Shown in pieces: positions 47,986 through 60,700 of a stretch of DNA of 64,000 nucleotides. Every line of letters starts with the position of its first letter. The first letter of the stretch is position 1. The DNA comes from Amphiduros pacificus (Eukaryota > Annelida > Polychaeta > Phyllodocida > Hesionidae): the NCBI GenBank assembly GCA_949316495.1, contig OX439000.1:4342501-4406500 (forward strand), given 5' to 3'. A program made the position numbers and the translations under genes. The notes under the pieces were generated by a model, which had not been told where the DNA came from, searched no databases, and was given only the letters and a program-made list of their open reading frames with translations.

Positions 47986-49015
47986 CCTTGCCCATAATCT
48001 TACTTCAAACTACCTGCTTGTTTATCCACACACCTCACACTCTTGTCATTGATATAATTATGCTAATTCTTATATTGATTTTGACTCAGAATAAATACTT
48101 TCAAATATTGACCTAAGTCTGCAGTGCAGAAGTGGTGTGAGAAAGAGACCCTCGTGTCTTCAGGAGATAGGAGGATCAGATGACTATTAATAGGACAAGG
48201 TCAAGAAAATCTGACACCAGATGTCACTCCAGTGGTTTCATAATACACTTCTCTTATACCACTCTGCCAAATATTTAGTCCCTTGAGTGAAGAAGTAATT
48301 GGCAAACTGTTTCTTGTGTATCTCTTGCCAGGCCTGGCGTGGGTGTGTGTTGTGACATCTAGGCAACCATTCACCACAGAAACAAGTGAGGTGAAAATAT
48401 AACAATAACTCGCAAAAACAGCACACAACCTCAAAGAATAATTGTCCAATAATGTTCTTTGTCTCTGAATTTGCTGTGCCGGAGATCAATACTTTCATGT
48501 GATGTATAAAACAATAAGTATTTGGAGAGACAAACATTTCAAACATTTTAAATTTGACTCCAGTAAACATAGTCTGTTGTCACATGACTTGTGCTTACGT
48601 ATTCAACTAATAGCATTCCCAATCAAGTCGTCTATCCAGCCATATATCATAGACAAGAAAAAAGCTGGTAGCAATTAGTGGCAACCCATGAATAATGAAT
48701 GTGCATCCTTCCTGCCATTGTGTACACCACCTAATGTTACTCACAGACCCGAGTCCTCACCATACTGAACCCAGCCACTCGATGACAAAATGACTTCATC
48801 ATCATTGATGTAATATAATGTTTCATAAGTGATGAGCATTGATGGGGCAGGGATAAGATCCTTGGTGGAGTGGTGTAAAGAGCATTTCAACAATCCTGAA
48901 CTTTGTACCTGCCTGACCACAGGAAGTCCCGCTGCTGGTTTATGGTTATATTTGCTTATCTATACTTTTGTCTACTGCCAAGCATTCTCTAAGTTCACTT
49001 ACACTGCTATGTCTT
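47986..49015. other. Unique sequence
   Basis: Minus frames of 82 and 110 codons overlap (48201-48570) with no good splice borders. No gene called. Confidence 0.55.
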
Positions 49016-50224
49016 CTACTACCGGTACATTACCTATATACCGGTACATTACCTATATACCGGTACATCCCCTATCTACCGGTACATCCCATATCTACCG
49101 GTACATCCCATATCTACTGGTACATCTTATATTTAATAGTACATCCTATATCTACTAGTACATCCTATATTTACTAGTACATCCTGTATCTACTAGTACA
49201 TCCTATATTTACTAGTACATACTATATCTACTGGTACATCCTATATTTACTAGTACATCCTATATTTACTAGTACATACTATATCTACTGGTACATCCTA
49301 TATTTACTAGTACATCCTGTATCTACTAGTACATCGTATATCTACTGGTACATCCTATATTTACTAGTACATCCTGTATCTACTAGTACATCGTATATCT
49401 ACTGGTACATCCTATATTTACTAGTACATAATATATCTACTGGTACATCCTATATTTACTAGTACATCCTGTATCTACTAGTACATCGTATATCTACTGG
49501 TACATCCTATATTTAATAGTACATAATATATCTACTAGTACATCCTGTATCTACTAGTACATCCTATATTTACTAGTACATCCTGTATCTACTAGTACAT
49601 ACTATATCTACTAGTACATCCTATATCTACTAGTACATCCTGTATCTACTAGTACATACTATATCTACTAGTACATCCTATATCTACTAGTACATCCTAT
49701 ATTTACTAGTACATCCTGTATCTACTAGTACATCCAATATTTACGAGTACATCCTATATTTACTAGTACATACTATATCTACTAGTATATCCTATATCTA
49801 CTAGTACATCCTATATCTACTAGTACACCTTTATTTACTAGTACATAATATATCTACTAGTACATCCTATATTTACTAGTACATCCTGTATCTACTAGTA
49901 CATCGTATATCTACTGGTACATCCTATATTTACTAGTACATCCTATATCTACTAGTACACCTTTATTTACTAGTACATAATATATCTACTAGTACATCCT
50001 ATATTTACTAGTACATCCTGTATCTACTAGTACATCGTATATCTACTGGTACATCCTATATTTACTAGTACATCCTGTATCTACTAGTACACCTTTATTT
50101 ACTAGTACATAATATATCTACTGGTACATCCTATATTTACTAGTACATACTATATCTACTAGTACATCCTGTATCTACTAGTACATACTATATCTACTAG
50201 TACATCCTATATCTACCAGTACAA
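49016..50224. repeat. 19-bp AT-rich minisatellite (~64 copies)
   Basis: The main unit is CTACTAGTACATCCTATAT, with a SpeI site per unit and variants at CCTATAT (CCTGTAT, CGTATAT, ACTATAT, AATATAT). The leftmost units read TACCGGTACAT, the next TACTGGTACAT and later ones TACTAGTACAT, so the left edge keeps an older unit type. Blocks with the same variant order recur, showing multi-unit copying. Confidence 0.96.
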
Positions 50225-50639
50225 CTTATATCTTCAGGTCTGGTTATCTTCATCCTCATTAGTCTCAAGTTGAACACAAATTGCTTAGTTACCTCTGTTG
50301 CTCTGCAGTTGCTAAGGGAATGCGGGCAAACCTTTGTAATTTCCAAACCCCTCCACAAAACCCTACATATATATAACATGCACTTGAATGCTCTCAAAGA
50401 TTATTTTCTCATTTTGGCTTTATTCTGAATCTTATTATAATATTCCTTACTGTTTAAAAAATAATTTAAAATGGTCACAAAAGCATTGGAAAAAGGAGAG
50501 CTATAATCTTAAGTGGACACAAGCCATCGTCCCAACCACTTGTTCAAACAGAAAGAATTATCTCCATTTCATCTTGATCACATCTTAGAGAATTGTGAAA
50601 GGTTCTCCTGTAGAGGGATATGCTGCTCCTAAAATAGGC
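50225..50639. other. Unique spacer
   Basis: AT-rich, nothing recognised. Confidence 0.55.
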
Positions 50640-51052
50640 CTGGACATACATGTAGAAGGGACCCATGGACATCACGTATATCCCCTATCTCTGACAACTG
50701 GGAGGAAGGTAGGGGACCAGGCAATAAATTAGATCCCTGGACATCATGCTGATCCCCTATCTCTGACAATAGGGAGGAAGGTAGGAGACCAGGCGGTAGA
50801 TAAGACCCCTGGATATCACACTGATCCTCTATTGCTGACAACAGGGAGGAAGGTAGGGGACCAGGTGGTAGGTTAGATCCCTGGATATCACACTGATCCC
50901 CTATCTTCAACAATACGGAGGAAGGTAGGGAACCAGGCTGTAGATTAGATCCCTGGACATCATATCTCTGACAATAGGGAGGAAGGTAGGGGACCAGGCA
51001 ATAGATTAGACCCCTGGACATCATGCTGATCCCCTATCGCTGACAACTTGAT
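50640..51052. repeat. 72-bp tandem repeat (~6 copies)
   Basis: The unit contains GACAATAGGGAGGAAGGTAG, GGGACCAGGC and ATCATGCTGATCCCCTATCT. As 72 is a multiple of 3, the minus strand stays open with a 24-residue period (GDQHDVQGSNLLPGPLPSSL). Copies differ at both silent and replacement positions, and no splice or start context was seen, so coding is not claimed. Confidence 0.93.
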
Positions 51053-52235
51053 GCACCCATGCTTTAGTAAACTATTTGGAACAAAGACTTGTCTGAGGAT
51101 TGGTGACACTATCGAAGTGGCTACCGATTTATAACATCCTTTATTTCTTCTCTTATATGACAAAAGATGCTGAAAGACAAGCCGAGCAGCGCTCAGAAGA
51201 TCTTACTTTATGTGGTATGAACCCAGTCACCCCACCTTACTTTGCTTGGGTCTCTGACACTAAGCTGATGTATGGGCATTTAGTAAAGATAATATGATAA
51301 AAAGCCCATGCTATAACGGAAAGTGCAGGACAGTAAAAGTGCCCTCTGGTGGTGAGAAAATTGATAACCCACTATAATGGCCCAACTTCCCAGCTTCTGT
51401 GAATGAAAAAGCAGTGTATATTAAATTTGGCCATGTAAATGTTATGATACTGCTCTTGTAGTTCTGTTTCAATTATAAATGGTTCTAGCCTTCACCGCTG
51501 ACCCAATACTGTATTTTACATTAGGCTGCAGATGCCTATCAATTTTAGCTCAAACTGGGGTCTGACGTGTCAAAAGGTCAATGGCAATATCGGATGGCAG
51601 AGTCTGGCCTAAAATGCTTCTGACAAGCTTATATTATGGAACGTTTACCGATAAGACAGGTATCCACTAAACTCTGACAGTTAATGCCAACCAAAAGAAA
51701 TGTGAAAATCAATTCAAAGCACATACAAAACATGCTCAAACTTTCTGATAGATTGCCAAGTTTTGCAATACAACTACAATCGTAAAAAAATCTTGTCAGA
51801 AAAAAGGTGTAAAAATAACACTGCCATTGGTGCCAGCATTCAGATAGGTTTATTGCATATCTGACTGCAAGCTGCGACACAATTTACAATTTATCACTTC
51901 TTTACGAGGTCACTTGTATAATAAAACTACAAGTATCAAATGCCAATGATTTTTTACCCAAAACACAAAGAAATTATGATTTTACACTTTATCAATGCAA
52001 AGCATTTTAAGGCAGGGTGTATATTTTGGATGAGGTTGGAAATAATTTGTCAAATGTCAAGTGAGTCTAGATGTGAAATTGCACTTAATTTTGTGACATA
52101 TTATAAATAAAATATTTTTTACACTTTTAACACTATAATCTTTATATAAATATATTTTATACAAAGATATTTGATTTCTTTAATTGCCAATGTGATGGAA
52201 ACATCATATTAGTGTATTTGTTATATCTGATGTCA
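51053..52235. other. Unique AT-rich sequence
   Basis: Contains the CTCF-like site at 51339. No gene supported. Confidence 0.55.
51339..51352 (-). promoter_or_regulatory. CTCF-like site
   Basis: Read on the minus strand, CCACCAGAGGGCAC matches all 14 positions of CCASYAGRKGGCRS and resembles vertebrate CTCF sites closely. Confidence 0.45.
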
Positions 52236-53528
52236 CTGGTTGATACACACTCTGTGACATAATGAATTCTATTGTTTAGTCTGGTACAGGTGGTTGATAC
52301 AGCCTGCGACATATTGAACCCTATCACATGTCCTAACACAATATATCTGTATAATCTGGTACAGGTGGTTGATACAGCCTACGACATATTGAACCCTATC
52401 ACATGTCCTAACACAATATATCTGTATAATCTGGTACAGGTGGTTGATACAGCCTACGACATATTGAACCCTATCACATGTCCTAACGTCATATTTCTGT
52501 ATAATCTGGTACAGGTGGTTGATACAGCCTGCGACATATTGAACCCTATCACATGTCCTAACGCAATATATCTGTATAATCTGGTACAGGTGGTTGATAC
52601 AGCCCACGAAATATTGAACCCTATCACATGTCCTAACACAATATATCTGTATAATCTGGTACAGGTGGTTGATACAGCCTGCGACATATTGAACCCTATC
52701 ACATGTCCTAACGTCATATTTCTGTATAATCTGGTACAGGTGGTTGATACAGCCTGCGACATAATGAACTCTGTCACATGTCCTAACGTCATATTTCTGT
52801 ATAATCTGGTACAGGTGGTTGATACAGCCTGCAACATAATGAACTCTGTCACATGTCCTAATATAATATATCTGTATAATCTGGTACAGGTGGTTGATAC
52901 AGCCTGCGACATAATGAACTCTGTCACATGTCCTAATGTAATATATCTGTATAATCTGGTACAGGTGGTTGATACAGCCCGCGACATAATGAACTCTATC
53001 ACATGTCCTAATGCAATATATCTGTATAATCTGGTACAGGTGGTTGATACAGCCTGCGACATAATGAACTCTGTCACATGTCCTGACACAATATATCTGT
53101 ATAATCTGGTACAGGTGGTTGATACAGCCTGCGACATAATGAACTCTGTCACATGTCCTAATGTAATATATCTGTATAATCTGGTACAGGTGGTTGATAC
53201 AGCCCGCGACATAATGAACTCTATCACATGTCCTAATGCAATATATCTGTATAATCTGGTACAGGTGGTTGATACAGCCCGCAACATAATGAACTCTGTC
53301 ACATGTACTAATGTAATATATCTGTATAATCTGATATAGGTGGTTGATACAGCCCGTGACATATTTAACTCTATCTATTGAACTCTATCACATATCCTGA
53401 TGCAATATATCTGTATAATCTGGTACAGGTGGTTGATACAGCCCGTGACATAATGAACCCTATCACATGTCCTAACGCAATATATCTGTATAATCTGGTA
53501 CAGGTGGTTGATACAGCCCGTGACATAT
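52236..53528. repeat. 75-bp tandem repeat open on both strands (~17 copies)
   Basis: Units contain CTGGTACAGGTGGTTGATAC and ATATATCTGTATAAT. The plus strand is open for 355 codons with a 25-residue period (LVQVVDTACDI then TCPNTIYLYN); the minus strand is open for 302 codons (VSTTCTRLYRYI style). Early units have ATATTGAACCCTATC and later ones ATAATGAACTCTGTC, changes that replace residues on the plus strand. A three-unit (225 bp) pattern repeats in the later half. The lack of silent bias and both-strand openness suggest non-coding DNA, but this is the longest tidy frame here. Confidence 0.93.
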
Positions 53529-53997
53529 TTGCACTTTGGCTGATACGTCCTGGACATGAGCACCTCACATAAATAATTACTGAACCCTTTATTTGCCGTA
53601 ATCACTCACATATATTTTCATTATGAGGCCTATCTGGGATAATTTTCCTGTTTTGTCAATAAATAGCATAATTCTCTCAGCATAAAGTGTTATTTTGGCC
53701 ATCAAACTTATTTTATATTGCAGAAAAAGATTTATCATACTGATGGGTGGGTTTGAAGTAGACTGGCTTCTCTGGGAGAATAACCAGGCACATCGCATAT
53801 GCGATTTAAGAAAAATATGGATCACAAGCATGATTATAATAAATCAATCCAGTATTTTATAGACAATCTAGACAATGATAATGCTGCTAATGAGCACAGG
53901 CTGTTTGGAGCCACTGGTTGGTTGTCTACTTGTATGTTGTGAATAATGACGGCTTGTTTTGACTGGCGGATTATGTGAGGAAATGATGGCACGATAC
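53529..53997. other. Unique AT-rich sequence
   Basis: No gene called; a minus-strand frame continues from the candidate exon that follows. Confidence 0.5.
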
Positions 53998-54105
53998 CAT
54001 GTGAGGAAACTCTGCTGCGATTACTCGGGCAGGCCGTGCACATCATTTCCAAGCGATCCACATTTATCAATCCACAGAGAATTAAACGTCTATTAAATGC
54101 TCCAT
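53998..54105 (-). CDS. Weak candidate exon, unassigned
   Basis: On the minus strand the acceptor is strong (TATAGTTTTCATTTTGCCTCAG). The following 108 bp are open: two bases, then GAFNRRLILCGLINVDRLEM, MCTACPSNRSRVSSH and one base before CATG|GTATCG, a moderate donor. A CxxC motif is present. The frame stays open past this donor as part of a 129-codon frame, so the exon end is uncertain. No family recognised; orientation is the same as the 7438 and 13594 candidates. Confidence 0.2.
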
Positions 54106-57100
54106 CTGAGGCAAAATGAAAACTATATAAATGAAAAAGTGGACAAGATTGAGAGGTTTGAGAAATTTCAATATCGCAATTCAGCAGATTCATGAAGAAA
54201 CAATATAAAACTCGCTCTTGCATTCCATAAATTATCAGATAATTGAATCACAACATGATTTAATTTATGTAATGACTAGATGCTTCAAGAAATTAAAAGA
54301 TTTTACATTCATCAAATTTGTTCTATTGAAAGCAAGTTGTAGGCCAATCATTCTGGAAAAAACTAATAAAAAACACTGAATACAAAGCGATTCATAAATT
54401 AAGAAGTCAAGTGTGTTGCAACATTATGTGTGAGGCCCTAAAGAGATTTTGATGCAATATTCAACCAACTTTCTGCCATCTTGGTTTCGGTGCTTTCATT
54501 TGTATCACAAATGATTTTCAACAAATAACAAAAGGTTTGATTACTTTTGCTGATATGCCCTAATCACCTTTATATTCCTCTACAACTCTTCGTTACCTGT
54601 GCTTTACCTCTGGAGTCAGGTGCATTAGCTTATGAAAAAAATAAACAGTCATGAAAGAGGAGACACATTCTTATTGGTTGATTCAGGAAGGAAATAGTCC
54701 TTGTCGTGAATCTTGGAAGGTATTTACATAATTTTGTGCTGAGTCCCTAGAATCAATGGATGACAGATACGCTCTGAGCACAGTAATCAAGATGACGCCA
54801 TGGGGATACATGCAGACACAGAACTAAGAGACTCTCCTGTTCTTTGAGGCTCATGATGAACCATTGTGGTGGCAGTAAGCGACACTCTGCCCAAGTCAAA
54901 CATGTCACAAGCCCCTGAGACACTAAAACAGCTTATATATTTAGGTACATATGAATATTCTCATCTGAGAAGGGTGTGTTCTTCATCGTTTAATATTTGT
55001 TTCTCATTTCAAGAACAAAAACATGCACAGCAAAATAAATTAGGTTTTACAGACTATTGTTTTAATCAGAGTGACCATTAAAATTTGTTTCAGTGAAACA
55101 AATAATTGTTCACCCTGAGACAGAGCACACTATTTGCATTTTTCTCTATTTGTTATTTCTTGCAACTGTTGTGTGATGACCCACTTATACTGAGGTACAT
55201 CTCAGCTCCGTGGGAGTCTGGCAGCAAATAGATGCATGGTGAGGTCTAGGGCAGCCATTAAGATGACAACAGGACCAATCCCAGCACCCAAAGATGCTGC
55301 TTTGTATGGAGCAACCTAATCTTTAGAAATGTTTAATATCAATGCGAAATGCTTATACAACCTGTCAGGTCCTGAGGGAAATCAGGCCATTTAGCCTTGT
55401 TGATGGCCTGGTACTTTCCTATTGCAAGAATGAGCTTTGAAACCAGAGCTATAAACAATTCTGGAACTGTCAAAACATGTCATAACTGGTCTGAACTGGA
55501 ATACGAGCTGGTGCACCCAGCATCTTGCAAACCAACCTTCTTCAGCAATAATTTTTATATGAACCTGGTCTGTAGTAAAAATAATTTATATGCATTTGTA
55601 TGTTCTCTCTTTCAAATTGATTCGAGCTTGTGAGCTGTTCATAAATGAAACATAAGGAATCCATATTATTGGTGTGTACTTGAGGAACACTTAGGGTAGA
55701 GCCACACCCATCCCCAGTGACCACATTCACTGTTCCTACTATCTTCCAGTACACGGACCACCAAAGCATCCTGCAGCCTGATATGATAGCCTGTCACTCA
55801 CACCTGACACATCAACCTTATGAATAATCTTTATGGGAAATATGACAGGAAATATTCTCTGTGGATTACAGCAGAACTTAAAACGTTCTCACAATCAATT
55901 TTGTCAAAGAGGCATGAAATAGTTGTTTGCTTTTTTATGTTTTCCTCCTGTCATTTCAAACGAATGCAATATGCTGACTTTGCTGGAAAGAAATCAAAGG
56001 CTGTCTATCTCACGATAGTCCAACAGAGAAATATTGATTCCAAACACGACTACAGCAGTAATTAAACAAAACACACAGCTTTACTCTTTCAAATGAGGAG
56101 AACTTATAATGTCCTTTTTTTATCGGAATTCAATATTTCTAATTTACCAACCAGTCATGCGCAACATATTGCCGATTACAAAACTGCACATCAAACAATC
56201 ACAAACGATGTTGTAAAACATAAGAAGAAAAAAATGCATGCAAGACAAGTGTGGAGGTCATGTTATCTTGGAAAGCAAGCCAAGCTTCTTGTTTAGGATT
56301 GATGAGGTTTAATATTTCACGGATGTCTGCGAGTCAATCGTGCCACTCCGTGACTGTGTGAGCTTTGGCAGTTTCACTTGGCACTCTGCGCCAAACCATC
56401 AAGAAATTCACCCAATTTGCAGCCTCCTTTAATGTCTAATTTGGCAACAGAACAAGTGGAATTCTACAGAATTGGATATTTTGTTCTGCGGGTATTTTCC
56501 ATTGATTTCCTGTAAGCTTTTATACGCTCATAAGAATCTGAGTGAGTGGTGGAAAACCTAATTGATTCTTTCTGTAAACTACGTAGTATAACTATACTCT
56601 TCTCAAATCAGCTGTATGCTTTCTGGCCTGACCTTAATTGTTCATGAATAAAACCTCATCAATAAAACAAGATTCATCGATTGAGTTATTCTGGGGGAAC
56701 ATCTTCACACTAATTGTTTTCCACCTCGTAGGAGTGGCTCTACTTTGACCCCACATCCAATACCCACTGCCAACTCATGTCATAGCACCCACCCATGTCA
56801 GAATTCCCATATAAAATGTTATGATTAATCAATAGAGATTTGCATGTTCCCTGTGCAGGCTGTATGCCGTGTGATTGTCAATCTTGAGGAGAGCTATCTT
56901 GATATCTAGGACTTGCAGCGTAGGATATGTGACTATCCATGCATGTAACGGGTTTCCAATACAGCAGGCATAAATCCTACTTGCAAACGTATAAGGTTTC
57001 TGTAATCACAATTACCCCACTTCCTAACATCTGCAAACTCCAATAATGCAACGCATCATGTGACACCAACATAATTTGCCAAGAATTGAGCGTATTCATA

Positions 57101-57897
57101 TGGAAAAAACAAGGTTTATGTGTAATACATATGCATATTTGTGCCAAGCACAATTAGTCATTTGTTTCTCAATGGTATTTACCTGTTTGACATTCACAAA
57201 GGGCGAGTCATTGATCATTTACAAAGAAAAAACTGATTGTCATGCAATAAGGGCAACCTTCTGGCCACACAAAAAGGTCAAGTTTTGTGTTATGTGTAAA
57301 GGCTTATGTAAAGGAGGCAGGATATTTATCATTTAGAGAGGACATTATGTCTGCCTCACAAAATGGAAATCTGTTTGGAACAAAGCAATTTCTAATTATC
57401 CTTTGTATTGTTCTCAAAAGGGACAAACTTTGGCAAACTGTTTTTTTAAAAAAGTAAAAAAAGTTGAAGAAATTGCATTGTAGTGAACATAATTTCACAA
57501 CATTTATAATTTGATATTAATAGCATATATGCATCATATACATAAAACTAGTAAAGCATGCCAATGAAAACAAATGCAAAATAAAAGAAATTATATTTTT
57601 ACTGCTACGATTCAAATTCACACAAACACTTTAACTTATCTGTACATGGATGGAGAATATCTCTGCGAGTCACTTACCTGAAAAGATAAGAAAACACGTG
57701 TAAATAAAATAAGCTATAAAAACGTGAAACACTCTTAAACTCTACAAAATCATATGACCATACTAAAGCACAACCTAGTGGTCATTCTGTAAACTACAGA
57801 AACCTCTTTTGGGGGCTGATGATGAGCACAATCCTGTTATGAAAAAACCAGGCACTTCAGGAGCAGAAAGAGAATGCCATCAACAGTTTATAGACTG

Positions 57898-57911
57898 GCA
57901 CCAGGTGGCAC
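57898..57911 (+). promoter_or_regulatory. CTCF-like site
   Basis: GCACCAGGTGGCAC matches the CTCF core at 13 of 14 positions. Confidence 0.3.
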
Positions 57912-58379
57912 TGCTCAAAAGTGCAATCGGAAATGAAAGATTACTTCCCAGTATTTTATGATCTAACAGAAATTGCCTCGAAACATGACAAAATGATTAA
58001 ATCTGAGAGAATATGGGATTATTTCCTGCAAGGATTTGAGTAATAGGAGTCTCTGGCATCATGCTCTGCTACTGATACTCATAAGAAGTAATTTGTTACA
58101 ATTTGAATGAAGCAAACCATTACTATGAGAATGTATGGGCAAGATATTTTATCATTATGTGACCTACTTGACAGGTAATATCTGCCGTTTTCAATACCTT
58201 CACAAGCCTGATACATTGAACTTCAACTGATATCCTTAAGAACCTGATTAACTGTCCACAAAGCCTTGTTTAAATGATCAAAATAGAATTTAATTATCAG
58301 ATAGTTTGTAAATCACTGAACCCACTGAGTGGTTTCACACGGAAGGGCTCACTTTTTATAAGTGTAATACAGTGAAGTA

Positions 58380-58585
58380 ACAGGCACATAGTTTGTTGGG
58401 GATGTGGATATTTGACTTGTGGATATTTAACCCATTAAGGCAGTTTAGTACTTGCCTTAATGGGTATTTCCTGACCTCAGTATATATATATTAAGTATTT
58501 TCTGTATACAATGTACATTTATGTTTAAAAATGTTCTTTGTGGTCAAATAAACACAATCATGAATTTTGAATTTTGAATCTTGAA
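58380..58585 (+). mobile_element. Probable LINE- or SINE-type 3' tail
   Basis: A segment with a perfect hairpin (58430-58465) is followed by GTGGTCAAATAAACAC, which includes an AATAAA signal, then a short simple tail of TTTTGAAT and CTTGAAT units. Tails of short A/T-rich repeats directly after an AATAAA-like signal are usual for CR1/L2-type retroposons and SINEs that borrow their ends. No reverse transcriptase frame is present, so only the 3' end would remain. Confidence 0.35.
58430..58465. repeat. Perfect 13-bp inverted repeat with 10-base loop
   Basis: Arms ACCCATTAAGGCA and TGCCTTAATGGGT with no mismatch, loop GTTTAGTACT. It lies about 100 bp before the A/T-rich tail and could be an RNA stem recognised in retroposition, or an independent palindrome. 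Confidence 0.7.
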
Positions 58586-58627
58586 TCTTGCAGATATCAT
58601 TAACCATTGCATAACCAGTAGCATACA

Positions 58628-58698
58628 TTCATATTCATGTAAGTGATAATTCATATTCATGTAAGTGATAATTCATATTCATGTAAGTGATAATTCAT
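58628..58698. repeat. 22-bp tandem triplicate
   Basis: TTCATATTCATGTAAGTGATAA recurs as three identical copies (TTCATATTCATG then TAAGTGATAA). Confidence 0.92.
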
Positions 58699-59902
58699 AT
58701 TGTGAATCTTAGCTGGGAACTATGTCATTTTGGCCCTAAGCTTGTTCAGCAGCATTATATGCTAAATATACTAATGGCTTTCCAGGAGGCAAGCTACACA
58801 TCTTAAAAATATATACTTATCAAACGTGATTATAAAACATGACAATGTTAACATATCTACTAATGTCTACAAAGGAGCTAATATCCGACAACATAATCCC
58901 TCTATCATGGCATGAGATGTCATAGTTTTATGGTGAGTGTGTATGGATTGGCTTCATGTTACTTGAGTGAAATCTCTTGAGCGTAAAATGCAAACTATCA
59001 AAGCATGAGAAAAGAAACAAAAGCTGGGCTCTTATACTTCACAATTGCAGCTTTCTCTTCCCAGGTTTGCCTCGCATGTAACGCTAGCTATCGACAACAT
59101 TACACTAAGTAGCAATGTGGGCATGGGGATATTTGTGGCAGAAAGTGGGGCAAGTCTCAACAGTGCTGAGATAAATGCGAGCAAGATGCAGTAAGTATTA
59201 GTTGTATGCATTGTCACACACACGTATTAAAAACACTGGCTGGAGACTGCTCAGGCCAATAGCAACAGTGGAAGTCAAAATTTAGGACTGTTAAACAGAA
59301 GCCCTTTAAAAATGTCTCTCATTTTCACAAAAATTGAAGATCACCAATTTTATTCCATATGAAATCATGATGGTCACATTTTCAGTATTCCTGGCCAATA
59401 CCTTTCTATTGGTGTACATCATATGTTTTCACTTAACTTCAAGATGGTGGTGAATTCTGAACCCCAAAAATCTAAAATGTCAAATAAATGTAATTCCCTG
59501 ACTGATCTCTTTGAAATAAAGTACATTATGTCTTTGAATCAAAATTCAAGATGGCAGTCTAGTTCGGATTATTATAAAAAGTAATCAGAATTGTCAAATT
59601 TCATTTCTCCTATCCAATCCTCCAAATGCATTACACCATAACTTTTTACAAGAATTAAAATTATTGCTTCAAAATAAAGGTCAAGATCACTTAGGAGCAC
59701 TGCAATTGAAAACATTGATAAAATACAGATTGATAAATCCACAATCTTATATTGATGATGCTATCTATATTTGTTGATTTTTGTACTAAGTGAGTTTGGC
59801 AGTGTATATTTACATGGGTTTGTTATATGACAAAATCCCAGCATTCCTGCCCAGGAGTCTGTCTGTTATGTCGCATTTGCCTCTCCTCACCCTGCCTCAC
59901 AG

Positions 59903-60031
59903 CTAAGTCAGGGTGGGTACAGATATCAGCGGTGACAAATATAGGGTCAAATGATGGACGAAATGACAGTTACGAGGGAATGTCTATACATCAGAAAAAC
60001 ATGACCCTCTCCCAGCAAGTATGCATCTCAG
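59903..60031 (+). CDS. Candidate internal exon, family unknown
   Basis: The acceptor is strong (CTCTCCTCACCCTGCCTCACAG) and the donor CATCTCAG|GTAGAT lies 129 bp later. One frame is open throughout: two bases, KSGWVQISAVTNIGSNDGRN, then DSYEGMSIHQKNMTLSQQVCIS and one base (entry and exit phase 1). The segment is polar and Ser/Asn/Gln-rich with an N-glycosylation sequon (NMT), as in extracellular domains. No family recognised. Phase does not join directly to the 31239 exon (exit phase 0), so at least one further exon would be needed if both belong to one gene. Confidence 0.33.
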
Positions 60032-60224
60032 GTAGATGGTGAGAGTGACATCTGGTGTCAGCTGCAGATCTAACGCAGACTGAGCAGTGATGATGGGTCG
60101 CTCTTGGTACACATGTTGATCATGCTCTGTGTTACATTATTATGAAGATCCTTCTCTGTTACTTTGCTAAAACTTAAATATTTGCCAATTCTCAAGCTAT
60201 TGGCAGCTCCCTTCACACCTTGTA
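60032..60224. other. Unique spacer
   Basis: Nothing recognised between the candidate exon and the next array. Confidence 0.5.
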
Positions 60225-60700
60225 ACTAGAATCCTTTACATCCTCTGACTAACACCTTTTACACCTTATGACTAGCCCCCTTCACACCTTACACATTGCA
60301 CCTTCTGGCTAGCCTCACTATGAATTCTGACTAGCATCCTTAAGACCCTTTAACTTTACACTTCTAACCCTTTTGTTAGCGCCCTGTACAATCACCCTTC
60401 ACACCTTCTGGCTAGCACCCTTCACACCCTCTGGCTAGCACCCTTCACACCTTCTGACTAGCATCCTTCACACCTTCTGGCTAGTAACCTTTACCCCCTC
60501 TGACTAGCATCCTTCATACATTCTGGCTAGCACCCTTCACACCCTCTGGCTAGCATCCTTCACAACCTCTGGCTAGCACCCTTCACACCTTCTGACTAGC
60601 ATCCTTTACCCCCTCTGACTAGCACCCTTTATACCTTCTGGCTAGCATCCTTTACCCCCTCTGACTAGCATCCTTCACACCTTCTGGCTAGCACCCATCC
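60225..60700. repeat. 22-bp minisatellite (~21 copies)
   Basis: Units such as CTCTGGCTAGCACCCTTCAC plus AC, with a NheI site in many copies and variants CTGACTAGCATCCTT and TTTACCCC. The left end is strongly decayed. Confidence 0.92.

Larger units (their letters stand above)
54106..59902. other. Unique sequence with a CTCF-like site and a retroposon-type tail
   Basis: No gene supported over about 5.8 kb. Features inside are listed separately: CTCF-like site at 57898, inverted repeat at 58430, probable retroposon 3' tail to about 58585, and a 22-bp triplicate at 58628. Confidence 0.5.

Noticed and set aside
52272-53339. 355-codon plus-strand frame as a repeat protein
   Set aside because: Both strands are open, differences among units are mostly replacement changes, and no splice or promoter context is visible. 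Kept only as a finding.
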